Shown: one piece after another, positions 7,863-15,249 of the stretch
Layout: each line of letters starts with the position of its first letter
Position numbering within the stretch: position 1 is the stretch's first letter
Origin: Sphingopyxis alaskensis RB2256
Lineage (GTDB): Bacteria; Pseudomonadota; Alphaproteobacteria; Sphingomonadales; Sphingomonadaceae
Assembly: GCF_000013985.1 (NCBI RefSeq)
Contig: NC_008048.1
Coordinates: forward strand, 1,922,001-1,986,000
Direction: 5' to 3'
Length of the DNA stretch: 64,000 nt
The notes under the pieces: model-generated
The model's input: only the letters and a program-made list of their open reading frames with translations
Databases searched by the model: none
What the model was told of the DNA's origin: nothing
Translations under genes and position numbers: made by a program

Positions 7863-8711
7863 CTACGCCTTCAACCGCTCGGCGTGCCACGCGACATGCT
7901 CGGCCATGAAGGTCGAGATGAAAAAATAGCTGTGGTCATATCCCGGCTGCATCCGGATCGCGGCCTTCTGCCCGTTCCGCTCGCAGGCTTCGACGAGCAG
8001 GTCGGTCCTGAGCTGTTCAGCCAGGAAAGTGTCCGCATCGCCCTGATCGACGAGCAGGTCGGGCAGGCGAAGCCCGTCGTCGAGCAATGCGCAGGCGTCA
8101 TAGGCGCGCCACGCCTCGCGGTCGTCGCCGAGATAGTGACCGAACGCCTTTTCGCCCCACGGGCAGCGGATCGGCGCAACGATCGGCGAAAAAGCCGACA
8201 CCGAGCGGAAGCGATCCGGATTGCGGAGGCCAATGGTCAAAGCGCCATGCCCGCCCATCGAATGCCCCGTGATCGCCTGTCGCGTCAGGTCGGCGCTCGC
8301 GAAATTGCGCAGCACCAGCGAAGGCAATTCGTCCTCGATATAGGACCGCATCCGGTAATGCTTCGCCCACGGCTCGACGGTCGCATCGACATAAAAGCCC
8401 GCGCCCAGCCCGAAATCCCAGGCCCCGTCGGGATCGTCGGGCACATCTTCGCCGCGTGGGGATGTGTCGGGCGCGACAAAGATCACGCCATGCTCGGCGC
8501 AGGCGGCGCGATATTCGCCCTTTTCCATCACATTGGCGTGGGTGCAGGTCAGCCCCGACAGATACCAGAGCACCGGCAGCTTGGTCCCCGGCGCGTGGTC
8601 GGGCACGAACAGCGCAAAGGTCATGTCGGTGCCGGTCGTCGTGCTGGCGTGGCTGTACACGCCCTGGGTGCCGCCATGGCTGCGGATGGTGGAGAGGGTT
8701 TCGAGGGTCAT
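7863..8711 (-). CDS. fghA: S-formylglutathione hydrolase
   Basis: A 282-residue alpha/beta hydrolase (esterase D family) that hydrolyses S-formylglutathione to formate and glutathione, the second step of glutathione-dependent formaldehyde oxidation. The nucleophile is Ser151 in GHSMGGHGAL; Asp227 in VDQGDAD and His260 in PGYDHSYFF complete the expected triad. LSGLTCTHAN near the N-terminus supplies the oxyanion-hole region. Its ATG overlaps the stop of the preceding deacylase gene by 4 bases and is preceded by AGGAAA. It is the last gene of a six-gene run that starts with the formaldehyde dehydrogenase frmA. Confidence 0.97.
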   Translation of the reverse strand: MTLETLSTIRSHGGTQGVYSHASTTTGTDMTFALFVPDHAPGTKLPVLWYLSGLTCTHANVMEKGEYRAACAEHGVIFVAPDTSPRGEDVPDDPDGAWDFGLGAGFYVDATVEPWAKHYRMRSYIEDELPSLVLRNFASADLTRQAITGHSMGGHGALTIGLRNPDRFRSVSAFSPIVAPIRCPWGEKAFGHYLGDDREAWRAYDACALLDDGLRLPDLLVDQGDADTFLAEQLRTDLLVEACERNGQKAAIRMQPGYDHSYFFISTFMAEHVAWHAERLKA

Positions 8712-9211
8712 GCGCTTTCCTGAACGGGAATGGGGGCGATCACCGGATCATGCCCCCAATGACGCAGCAGGTCGAGGATCGATCCGCCCGAAAGCCCCAG
8801 CGTGCCCGTGTTGCGGAGCGGGTGGACGTTGACGATGGGCGCCGCCGCCAGTCGCGCGTCAATCACCACTGTGATGCTGCCCGGCGCCGCATTGATCGCC
8901 GCCAGCGGCGTCACTGATCCCGGCGCGATGCCGAGCAGTTGCTCCATGGCGTCGGCTTTGCCGAAGCTCACCCGCTTGCTGCCGATCGCGGCGGGCAACG
9001 CCTTCAAATCGACGCGCGCTTCGGACGGCACGGTGACGAGCCAGAAGGCGCCGCCACTGTCCTTCAGGAACAGATTTTTCGTATGCGCACCGGGAATCGC
9101 GGCGTTCACCGCATCGCTCTCGGCGACGGTGAACACCGCCTCATGCTCATGCGCGGCGAAGGGGATGGCAAGCGCATCAAGGTCCGCCAGCAATCCCGCC
9201 TCGCCGCGCAC
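8708..9211 (-). CDS. ProXp/YbaK-family aminoacyl-tRNA deacylase (prolyl-tRNA synthetase associated domain)
   Basis: A 167-residue stand-alone editing domain of the YbaK/ProX fold. Such proteins hydrolyse mischarged tRNAs, typically Ala-tRNA(Pro) or Cys-tRNA(Pro), in trans. HTKNLFLKD and the GKADAMEQLLGIAPGSVTPLA segment are characteristic, and HPLRNTGTLGLS precedes the C-terminal helix. The start is a GTG with AGGA 8 bases upstream, 9 bases after the stop of the VOC gene. It overlaps fghA by 4 bases, so it is co-translated with formaldehyde detoxification; a functional reason for this is unknown. Exact tRNA specificity cannot be read from the sequence. Confidence 0.88.
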   Translation of the reverse strand: MRGEAGLLADLDALAIPFAAHEHEAVFTVAESDAVNAAIPGAHTKNLFLKDSGGAFWLVTVPSEARVDLKALPAAIGSKRVSFGKADAMEQLLGIAPGSVTPLAAINAAPGSITVVIDARLAAAPIVNVHPLRNTGTLGLSGGSILDLLRHWGHDPVIAPIPVQESA

Positions 9212-9220
9212 GAACGATCC

Positions 9221-9601
9221 TCAGGCGACGCGATGCAGCGCGCAGAGCTTGTTGCCCGACGGATCGCGCAGATAGGCAAGGTAGAGCTGGCCGAAGCCGC
9301 CTTCGCGGATGCCCGGTGGATCCTCGATGGCGGTGCCGCCATTTTCGACCCCCGCCTTGTGCCAGGCATCGGCCTGTTCGGGCGTGTCCATCGCGAAACC
9401 GACGGTGCAGCCATTGCCCGGGGTCGCCGGCTGGCCGTCGATCGGCGCGGTGACGAGGAACAGCCCACCCTTGTGCATATAGATCAGGCGTCCCTTGTCG
9501 TCGACGATGCCGGGCTTGCCGCCGATCGCCTGAAAGGTCGCGTCATAGAATCTTTTCGATGCCTCCAGGTCGTTCGATCCGACCATATTGTGACTGTACA
9601 C
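9221..9601 (-). CDS. VOC (glyoxalase/bleomycin-resistance fold) family protein
   Basis: A 126-residue vicinal-oxygen-chelate protein with the two beta-alpha-beta-beta-beta halves typical of the fold: MYSHNMVGSNDLEASKRFYD opens the first and YLAYLRDPSGNKLCALH ends the second. Family members are metal-dependent isomerases, lyases or resistance proteins. It is clearly paralogous to the protein at 10591-10977 (shared SNDxxASKRFYDA start and YLAYLRDPxGNKLCA end). GGAGGAGGG before the ATG is a strong ribosome site. It sits between purU and the deacylase in the formaldehyde operon. Substrate unknown. Confidence 0.85.
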   Translation of the reverse strand: MYSHNMVGSNDLEASKRFYDATFQAIGGKPGIVDDKGRLIYMHKGGLFLVTAPIDGQPATPGNGCTVGFAMDTPEQADAWHKAGVENGGTAIEDPPGIREGGFGQLYLAYLRDPSGNKLCALHRVA

Positions 9602-9716
9602 GGCTTTCCCTCCTCCTGATATTCTGGTTGCGATTCGCTACCTACGCTGCCCTACCTTCCCGCCGGTGTCGAGCGAAGTCGGGACGCGAGCGGCCTTTGA
9701 GGGCTTCCTGCTGACC

Positions 9717-10589
9717 CTAGCGAAACACGACGGTCTTGCGTCCGTCGATCAGCACGCGCTGTTCGGCGACCCAGCGCACCGCTCGCGCGAGCACCTGCGC
9801 CTCGACATCGCGGCCGATGCGGATCAGGTCGTCCACGCCGTCGCGATGATCGACGCGCTCGACCGCCTGTTCGATGATCGGCCCCTCGTCGAGGTCGCTG
9901 GTCACGAAATGCGCCGTCGCGCCGATCAGCTTGACCCCGCGCTCGTGCGCGCGGTGATAGGGCCGCGCGCCCTTGAAACCCGGCAGGAAGCTGTGATGGA
10001 TATTGATGCAGCGGCCCGCAAGCCGCGCCGAAAGATCTTCCGACAACACCTGCATGTAGCGGGCGAGCACCAGATATTCGGCGCCGCCGCGCGCCATGAC
10101 ATCGAGGATCGCCGACTCCTGTTCGGCGCGGTTCGCATCGCTCACCGGCAGGTAATGAAAGGGCACGCCATGCCATTCGGTCAGGCGGCGCAGATGTTCA
10201 TGGTTCGACACCACGCCGACGATGTCGATGGCAAGATTGCCCGTCGACCAGCGGTGGAGCAGGTCGTTCAGACAGTGGCTGCCCTGCGACACCGCGATGA
10301 CGAAGCGCGGTTTGGCGGCGCGGTCGCTGATCCTTGCGTCCATCTGAAAACGACGGGCGATGGGCGCAAAGGCGTCCTGCACCCCGGCGAGGTTGCCCGG
10401 AAAGCGCGACCCTTCGCCGCGAAACTCAACGCGCATGAAAAAGCGGCCCGAATCGAGGTCGGCATATTGCTGGCTGTCGAGAATGAAGCCGTCGCGGTCC
10501 GCGAGCAGCCCCGTCACCGCGGCGACGATGCCCACCGCATCGGCACAGCTGAAGGTCAGCACATAAGCGGGCCCGTTCCCCCCGGTCAT
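9717..10589 (-). CDS. purU: Formyltetrahydrofolate deformylase
   Basis: A 290-residue enzyme that hydrolyses 10-formyltetrahydrofolate to formate and tetrahydrofolate. An N-terminal ACT regulatory domain (YVLTFSCADAVGIVAAVTG) is joined to a formyltransferase-fold domain; INIHHSFLPGFKGARPYHRA and ATAHFVTSDLDEGPII carry the catalytic Asn-His-Asp pattern shared with glycinamide ribonucleotide transformylase. The ATG is 1 base after the stop of the upstream VOC gene. Its placement inside a formaldehyde operon suggests a link between the folate one-carbon pool and formate, both of which arise when C1 units are disposed of. Confidence 0.95.
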   Translation of the reverse strand: MTGGNGPAYVLTFSCADAVGIVAAVTGLLADRDGFILDSQQYADLDSGRFFMRVEFRGEGSRFPGNLAGVQDAFAPIARRFQMDARISDRAAKPRFVIAVSQGSHCLNDLLHRWSTGNLAIDIVGVVSNHEHLRRLTEWHGVPFHYLPVSDANRAEQESAILDVMARGGAEYLVLARYMQVLSEDLSARLAGRCINIHHSFLPGFKGARPYHRAHERGVKLIGATAHFVTSDLDEGPIIEQAVERVDHRDGVDDLIRIGRDVEAQVLARAVRWVAEQRVLIDGRKTVVFR

Positions 10590-10590
10590 G

Positions 10591-10977
10591 TCAGCCCGAA
10601 ATCTTGTGGGTGGCGCAAAGCTTGTTGCCCGCCGGATCGCGCAGATAGGCGAGATAGACGACCCGCCCTTCGGTCGCATGGCGGATGCCCGGCGGATCTT
10701 CGGTCGTGGTCCCGCCGTTGGCAACCCCCGCCGCGTGCCATGCGTCGACCGCATCGGTCGACGGCGCGAGGAACCCCAGCGTATGCCCGTTGCCGCACTC
10801 CGCCTTGTCGCCATTGACCGGATGCGTGACGATCAGCCGCCCGCCCGCGTGCATGTAGACCAGGCGCCCGCGCTCGTCGATCACGCCCTCTGCCGCGCCG
10901 AGGACGCCCAGGATCGCATCGTAAAACCTCTTGCTCGCTGCGATGTCGTTCGACCCCAGCGCCACATGGCTGAACAT
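10591..10977 (-). CDS. VOC (glyoxalase/bleomycin-resistance fold) family protein
   Basis: A 128-residue VOC protein, paralogue of the one at 9221-9601; the two flank purU. It begins MFSHVALGSNDIAASKRFYD and ends YLAYLRDPAGNKLCATHKISG. It directly follows frmA (14-base gap, with AAGGAAAG upstream of its ATG). Sequence alone does not give a substrate; because VOC proteins often handle glutathione adducts or reactive aldehydes, an auxiliary role in aldehyde disposal is an inference from context. Confidence 0.85.
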   Translation of the reverse strand: MFSHVALGSNDIAASKRFYDAILGVLGAAEGVIDERGRLVYMHAGGRLIVTHPVNGDKAECGNGHTLGFLAPSTDAVDAWHAAGVANGGTTTEDPPGIRHATEGRVVYLAYLRDPAGNKLCATHKISG

Positions 10978-10991
10978 GGAAAGCCTTTCCT

Positions 10992-12104
10992 TCAGTATAC
11001 GACGACCGACCGGATGCTCTCTCCCGCGTGCATCAGGTCGAAGCCCTTGTTGATCTCTTCGAGGCCCATGACATGGGTGATCATCGGGTCGATCTCGATC
11101 TTGCCGGTCATATACATGTCGACGATCTTCGGCACATCGGTGCGCCCCTTGGCGCCGCCGAACGCGGTGCCGCGCCAGTTGCGCCCGGTGACGAGCTGGA
11201 ACGGCCGCGTCGCGATCTCCTTGCCCGCCTCGGCGACGCCGATGATGATCGAGGTGCCCCAGCCGCGGTGGCAGGCTTCCAATGCGATGCGCATCACCTC
11301 GGTATTGCCCGTGGCGTCGAAGGTGTAATCGGCGCCGCCGTCGGTCATCGCGACGATTGCCGCGACGACATCCTCGCGGCTCATGCCCTTCGAGTTGAGG
11401 AACTCGGTCATTCCGAACTTGCGGCCCCATTCCTCGCGCGCCGGATTGATGTCGACGCCGATGATCTTGTTCGCCCCGGCAAGCCGCGCGCCCTGAATGA
11501 CGTTGAGACCGATACCCCCCAAACCGAACACAACGACATTGTCGCCGACCTGCACCTTCGCGGTGTTGATGACCGCGCCGACCCCGGTGGTGACGCCGCA
11601 ACCGATGTAGCAGGCGGGCTGAAAGGGCGCGTCCTCGCGGATCTTCGCGACCGCGATTTCGGGAAGCACGGTGAAGTTGGAGAAGGTCGAGCAGCCCATA
11701 TAATGAAAGATCGGCTGGCCCTTGTAGCTGAAGCGCGTCGTGCCGTCGGGCATCAGCCCCTTGCCCTGCGTCGCACGGATCGCGGTGCAGAGGTTGGTCT
11801 TGCCCGAAAGGCAGCTTTTGCACTGGCGGCATTCGGGGGTGTAGAGCGGGATCACATGATCGCCGGGCACCACGCTCGTCACGCCCGCGCCGACCTCGCG
11901 CACCACGCCCGCGCCCTCATGCCCCAGCACGCTCGGGAAGATGCCCTCGCTGTCGAACCCGTCAAGCGTGTAAGCATCCGTATGGCAGATGCCGGTCGCC
12001 ATGATCTCGACCAGCACCTCACCCGCCTTCGGACCTTCGAGGTCGAGTTCGACGATTTCCAGCGGCTTCTTCGCTTCAAACGCAACGGCGGCGCGGGTCT
12101 TCAT
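10992..12104 (-). CDS. frmA: S-(hydroxymethyl)glutathione dehydrogenase / class III alcohol dehydrogenase
   Basis: A 370-residue zinc-dependent dehydrogenase that oxidises S-hydroxymethylglutathione, the spontaneous adduct of formaldehyde and glutathione, to S-formylglutathione with NAD+. The catalytic zinc ligands are Cys40 (TGICHTDAY) and His62 (GHEGAG), plus a Cys near residue 170 in [10 protein letters not shown]. Structural zinc ligands are Cys92, 95, 98 and 106 (CRQCKSC, NLC). The nucleotide fold has GLGGIGLN. The ATG at 12104 has AAAGGAGACG just upstream. It is the first gene of an operon ending in fghA, which takes its product; AdhC is another name in use. Confidence 0.97.
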   Translation of the reverse strand: MKTRAAVAFEAKKPLEIVELDLEGPKAGEVLVEIMATGICHTDAYTLDGFDSEGIFPSVLGHEGAGVVREVGAGVTSVVPGDHVIPLYTPECRQCKSCLSGKTNLCTAIRATQGKGLMPDGTTRFSYKGQPIFHYMGCSTFSNFTVLPEIAVAKIREDAPFQPACYIGCGVTTGVGAVINTAKVQVGDNVVVFGLGGIGLNVIQGARLAGANKIIGVDINPAREEWGRKFGMTEFLNSKGMSREDVVAAIVAMTDGGADYTFDATGNTEVMRIALEACHRGWGTSIIIGVAEAGKEIATRPFQLVTGRNWRGTAFGGAKGRTDVPKIVDMYMTGKIEIDPMITHVMGLEEINKGFDLMHAGESIRSVVVY

Positions 12105-12201
12105 GGGGCGTCTCCTTTCGGGCGCTCCAATCAGGCAAATGGTGCGGCAATGCAAGCATGTGATCCTTCCTTTGACGGCAAGGCATGGAAAGAAGCGATA
12201 G

Positions 12202-12720
12202 TCAGCACACGTCGATGCGCCAGGCCGGCGCCGCGCGCCAGGTCATCAGTATCCGTCCCGGCCGCTTGCCCGGCCGCCCCGTCGACACGAAGCCGACGCG
12301 GCGCAGCAGCGCGCGCGAGCGCTCGTTGTCGGGGTGGCATTCGGCGACGATCGCACAATCGGACTGCGCCGCGGCGAGCGCGGCGACGACCGCGCGCACC
12401 GCCTCGGTCGCGATGCCTTTGCCGCGCACCCGCGCCGCGAACCAGTAACCGATCTCATATTCGTGACCGACGCGGCGATGCACGCCGACGACACCATAAA
12501 GTTCCAGCCCGCGTGGATCGCGCACCGCGTGGAACACGTCGCCGCCGCCCGACCGCGCGATCAGCGCGCGGGCGTCGGCCTCGGTGAAGGGCGCGGGCAG
12601 GAAATGGACGCGCGACGTCACCGTCTCGTCGGTGATCGCGGTCAGTGCGCGCGCATCGTCGGCGGTCAGCGGCGCGATGCGGCAATGGTCGGTCGACAGG
12701 GAAAGCAGGGTGTCGGTCAT
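12202..12720 (-). CDS. GNAT-family N-acetyltransferase (RimJ/RimL-like)
   Basis: A 172-residue acetyltransferase. The acetyl-CoA pocket is marked by [10 protein letters not shown], and [18 protein letters not shown] is the C-terminal half typical of the RimJ/RimL-like branch that acetylates N-termini or small molecules. Substrate unknown. The ATG at 12720 is chosen over an upstream methionine because a GAGAAGAAG ribosome site precedes it. It stands alone, with about 190 bases to the thioesterase-side mini-ORF upstream and about 100 bases to frmA downstream. Confidence 0.88.
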   Translation of the reverse strand: MTDTLLSLSTDHCRIAPLTADDARALTAITDETVTSRVHFLPAPFTEADARALIARSGGGDVFHAVRDPRGLELYGVVGVHRRVGHEYEIGYWFAARVRGKGIATEAVRAVVAALAAAQSDCAIVAECHPDNERSRALLRRVGFVSTGRPGKRPGRILMTWRAAPAWRIDVC

Positions 12721-12835
12721 GTCGCGTCTTCTTCTCAAAAGCGCGCGCCGTAACCGGGGGGTCAGTGCTATGGTGATGTGCTGACAACCATTCGCCTTCC
12801 GGACACGGCGGCGATGGTCACAGGTGATGCCATGC

Positions 12836-12855
12836 CGCTCCTATGTAAAGGAGCG
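12836..12855. other. Short perfect hairpin upstream of the GNAT gene
   Basis: CGCTCCT and AGGAGCG face each other across a 6-base loop. No T-run follows on either side, so a terminator is not well supported. It lies about 115 bases upstream of the acetyltransferase start and might belong to its leader. The rest of this 188-base gap shows nothing else recognisable. Confidence 0.35.
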
Positions 12856-12908
12856 CCAATACGCCTTGAATCGGGTGGATCGGTCGTTGGTCATCGCGGG
12901 CGGCTGTA

Positions 12909-12971
12909 TCAGCCGTTCGCCGCGCGATCAAGCGCCAGGGCGTCGGCGATGGTCGGGGGGCGAAGGATCAT
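12909..12971 (-). pseudogene. Possible GNAT N-terminal remnant or coupled 20-codon ORF
   Basis: An ATG overlapping the thioesterase stop (ATGA) opens a 20-codon frame, MILRPPTIADALALDRAANG. This resembles the first strand and helix of a GNAT acetyltransferase and then stops. It may be the remnant of a truncated acetyltransferase that was once coupled to the thioesterase, or a chance frame. Nothing homologous was noticed in the next 190 bases. Confidence 0.25.
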
Positions 12972-13360
12972 TCGGCGAACGGCGCCACTATCGCGTCGGT
13001 CACGCGCAGCGGCCGGCCGCTCGCCTTGTCGAGCAGCGCCCATACCGTCCGCGCACGGACATGAACCTTCCCGTCCTGTCCGGTAAACTCCATGAAGCGG
13101 TCGAACCTGGCGCCCTGCGGCTTGTCGGCGACCCACGTCCGCGCGATCACCGTTTCGCCGGGGCCGAGCGCGCGCAGATAGTCGATCTCGTGCCGCACGA
13201 CGACCCAGATATAGGCTTGCTTGTGGCTTTCGGGTGCGACGGCGTCCCAATGCCCTGTCGCGACCTGCTGAATCCACTGGACCCAGACGGCATTGTTGAC
13301 GTGCCCCAGCTCGTCGATGCTCTCGGCGGTGGCGGTGAGGGGGAGAGAGAAATCTTTCAT
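12968..13360 (-). CDS. Acyl-CoA thioesterase, 4HBT hot-dog fold
   Basis: A 130-residue single hot-dog domain of the 4-hydroxybenzoyl-CoA thioesterase type. IDELGHVNNAVWVQWIQQ contains the conserved N-terminal active-site loop (the HVNN segment with its helix), and RHEIDYLRALGPGETVIARTW forms the following strands. Such enzymes hydrolyse short or aromatic acyl-CoAs; the substrate is unknown. The ATG at 13360 is selected because it fits the family start; GGAG lies 13 bases upstream, longer than ideal, and the frame stays open 33 bases further. Confidence 0.85.
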   Translation of the reverse strand: MKDFSLPLTATAESIDELGHVNNAVWVQWIQQVATGHWDAVAPESHKQAYIWVVVRHEIDYLRALGPGETVIARTWVADKPQGARFDRFMEFTGQDGKVHVRARTVWALLDKASGRPLRVTDAIVAPFAE

Positions 13361-13401
13361 GCTGGCGACATAGCTCCAACCATGCCGCAACAAAAGACAT
13401 C

Positions 13402-13492
13402 GCCATTGCGAGCGGAGCGAAGCAATCTCCGGCCATCGCGATCGCGCTGGCCCGATGGCTTTAGATTGCCGCGTCGGCTCCTCGCAATGACG
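13402..13492. repeat. Intergenic repeat family C
   Basis: Outer arms CGCCATTGCGAGCGGAGCG and, inverted, GCTCCTCGCAATGACG, with an inner GCAATCTCC/GATTGCCGC pair. It occupies the gap between the thioesterase and ilvA genes. The same pattern (GTCATTGCGCGGAGC to CTCGAATGACG) is present at 28982-29086. Confidence 0.65.
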
Positions 13493-13504
13493 ACGGAACG
13501 GAGG

Positions 13505-14755
13505 CTAAGCCAGCTCGACCGTCGTCACCATATAGCCCGCGTCGCGCAGAGCGGTGACGAGGCTGTCGAGATGCTCGCGGTCGCGCGCTTCGCATTCGAT
13601 GTCGGTGATCAGCCCTTTCGCGGGGAGCGTCGTGAAGATGCGCTGGTGATAGATTTCGATGATGTTGACCTGTTTCTCGTCGAACAGCTTCATCACCTTG
13701 AACAGCGCGCCGGGGCGGTCCTGCAAGCGGATGCGCAGCCGCGCGATGCGGCCCGATCGCGCAAGGTCGCGCAGCAGCACGTTCGCGAGGAGGCGCGTGT
13801 CGATATTGCCGCCGGTGAGCACCAGTCCGACCTTGCGCCCGGCGAACTCGTCGGGGTGCGCGAGCATCGCCGCGAGGCCCGCGGCGCCCGCGCCCTCGAC
13901 GACCGTTTTTTCGATCTGGAGCAACAGGCTCACCGCGCGCTCCAGATGCCGTTCGGCGACGAGCACGATGTCGTCGTTGAGCTCGGCGACGAGCTTGCGC
14001 GTATAGCTCCCCGGTTCCTTGACCGCGATGCCCTCGGCCAGCGTATCGCCCTCGCACGCCATGTCGACGCCGTTCAGCTCGGCGTACATCGAGGGATAAA
14101 GCTCGGCCTGCACGCCGACGAGGCGCATGTCGTTCTTGATCCCGCGCGCCGCGGTGCCCATGCCCGCGAGCAGCCCGCCGCCGCCGATCGGCACGATCAG
14201 CGTGTCGAGTTCAGGCACATCCTCAAGCATTTCGAGCGCCACCGTCCCCTGCCCCGCCGCGACGTGCGGATGGTCGAAGGGGTGGACAAAGGTAAGCCCG
14301 CGTTCCTCTTCCAGCTCGCGCGCATGGGCATAGGCGTCGTCGAACTTTTCGCCGTGCAGCACGATCGTCGCGCCGTGGCCCGCGGTCTGCGACACCTTCA
14401 CCTGCGGCGTCGTGCTGGGCATCACGATGGTGACGGGCACGCCCAGCCTTTTGCCGTGATAGGCCAGCCCCTGCGCATGATTGCCCGCCGACGCCGCGAT
14501 CACGCCGCGCGCCCTGGCTTCTTCGCTGAGCAGCAGCAGCGCGTTCAATGCCCCGCGTTCCTTGTAGGCCGCGGTGAATTGCAGATTCTCGAACTTCAGC
14601 CACACCTCGGCGCCGACCAGCTCGGACAGCGTCTGCGAATGGAGCGTCGGCGTGCGCACCACCGCGCCGTTAATTCGCCCCGCCGCCGCGCGCACATCGT
14701 CCAATGTGATCGCCGGAAAATCGGCCGCGGAGGTCAGGGTAAGGTGATCGGTCAT
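13505..14755 (-). CDS. ilvA: Threonine ammonia-lyase with C-terminal ACT domain
   Basis: A 416-residue PLP enzyme that deaminates threonine to 2-oxobutanoate, the first step of isoleucine synthesis (or threonine breakdown). The PLP lysine is Lys65 in FTAAYKERGALN; ASAGNHAQG and IGGGGLLAGMG are the phosphate-binding and glycine-rich loops. From about residue 335 a single ACT domain (RLRIRLQDRPGALFKVMKLF) ends the protein, as in the shorter TdcB/IlvA-hybrid form rather than the two-ACT biosynthetic form of E. coli. Serine dehydratase side activity is likely. It is transcribed alone. Confidence 0.93.
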   Translation of the reverse strand: MTDHLTLTSAADFPAITLDDVRAAAGRINGAVVRTPTLHSQTLSELVGAEVWLKFENLQFTAAYKERGALNALLLLSEEARARGVIAASAGNHAQGLAYHGKRLGVPVTIVMPSTTPQVKVSQTAGHGATIVLHGEKFDDAYAHARELEEERGLTFVHPFDHPHVAAGQGTVALEMLEDVPELDTLIVPIGGGGLLAGMGTAARGIKNDMRLVGVQAELYPSMYAELNGVDMACEGDTLAEGIAVKEPGSYTRKLVAELNDDIVLVAERHLERAVSLLLQIEKTVVEGAGAAGLAAMLAHPDEFAGRKVGLVLTGGNIDTRLLANVLLRDLARSGRIARLRIRLQDRPGALFKVMKLFDEKQVNIIEIYHQRIFTTLPAKGLITDIECEARDREHLDSLVTALRDAGYMVTTVELA

Positions 14756-14804
14756 AGCGTTGCGGCCCTAACGGCAAGGGTAGCGAAGGGAAAGGCCTTC
14801 TTGC

Positions 14805-14849
14805 GCCCTCCCCTTCAGGGGAGGGCAGCGAAACTTGGTAGCTTGCTGC
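14805..14849. repeat. Left part of a family D repeat, split by an insertion
   Basis: The hairpin GCCCTCCCCTTCAGGGGAGGGC is followed by GCGAAACTTGGTAG, matching the order in the intact copy at 6585-6722 (hairpin, then a GAGACTTGGT segment). The matching right part resumes at 15120 after the inserted 270 bp element. Confidence 0.7.
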
Positions 14850-15119
14850 CTAGGGTCAGGACCCATTAATTCCCCGTTCGAGGCGTCGAAATGGCGAAGA
14901 TATCGGGCCTTGGCGGGTGCGGCGGGTAGCATCGCTACCCGCAAGGCCGCGAAGGTCCGAGATTGAAGCCATTTCGGCGTCCCTTCGGGATTTGACCGAT
15001 TTTGCCCATGGCAGCGTCGAAAAGTCTTGAAATATGTCCATATTCCCGCGCCTTTCCTCCTCGCCCTGAGCAAAATCGCCTCAAACCTCGAACGGGGAAT
15101 TAATGGGTCCTGACCCTAG
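14850..15119. mobile_element. MITE-like element with 34 bp perfect terminal inverted repeats
   Basis: The ends at 14850-14883 and 15086-15119 are perfect 34 bp inverted repeats (outer sequence CTAGGGTCAGGACCCATTAA). The 270 bp element carries no transposase; the longest internal frames are about 60-100 codons on the minus strand and resemble nothing recognised. It contains an inner perfect hairpin, GCGGGTAGC/GCTACCCGC, at 14922-14942. It interrupts a family D repeat whose halves remain on either side, which shows insertion. The outermost CTAG is self-complementary, so it may be a 4 bp target duplication or the tip of the repeat. Confidence 0.8.
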
Positions 15120-15198
15120 TTGCAGCGGGTGGGGGTCCGATGCCTTGCGCAAGGTCGAGAACCCCCACCCCAACCCCTCCCCTGAAGGGGAGGGGCTT
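15120..15198. repeat. Right part of a family D repeat, split by an insertion
   Basis: GCGGGTGGGGGTCC, CCTTGCGCAAGG, then ACCCCCACCCC and the CCCCTCCCCTGAAGGGGAGGGG hairpin, in the same order as the right half of the intact copy at 6585-6722. Together with 14805-14849 it reconstitutes one complete element once the 270 bp insertion is removed. Confidence 0.75.
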
Positions 15199-15249
15199 GA
15201 TTGCGCTGCTCGCTCTGGCACCCCATCAAAACAATGCTATGGACCCAGC

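Noticed and set aside
9664..9690. A family B repeat between purU and the VOC gene
   Set aside because: Only one arm (GGTGTCGAGCGAAGTCGGGA) is present with no inverted partner, so it is at most a fragment.
12824..14869. A 680-codon plus-strand frame opposite ilvA and the thioesterase
   Set aside because: Same antisense artefact; its composition mirrors the complementary codons of ilvA and no domain is recognisable.
14856..15041. A 61-codon minus-strand frame inside the MITE-like element as a transposase or cargo gene
   Set aside because: It is too short for a transposase, its end runs into the terminal repeat, and no motif or ribosome site supports translation.
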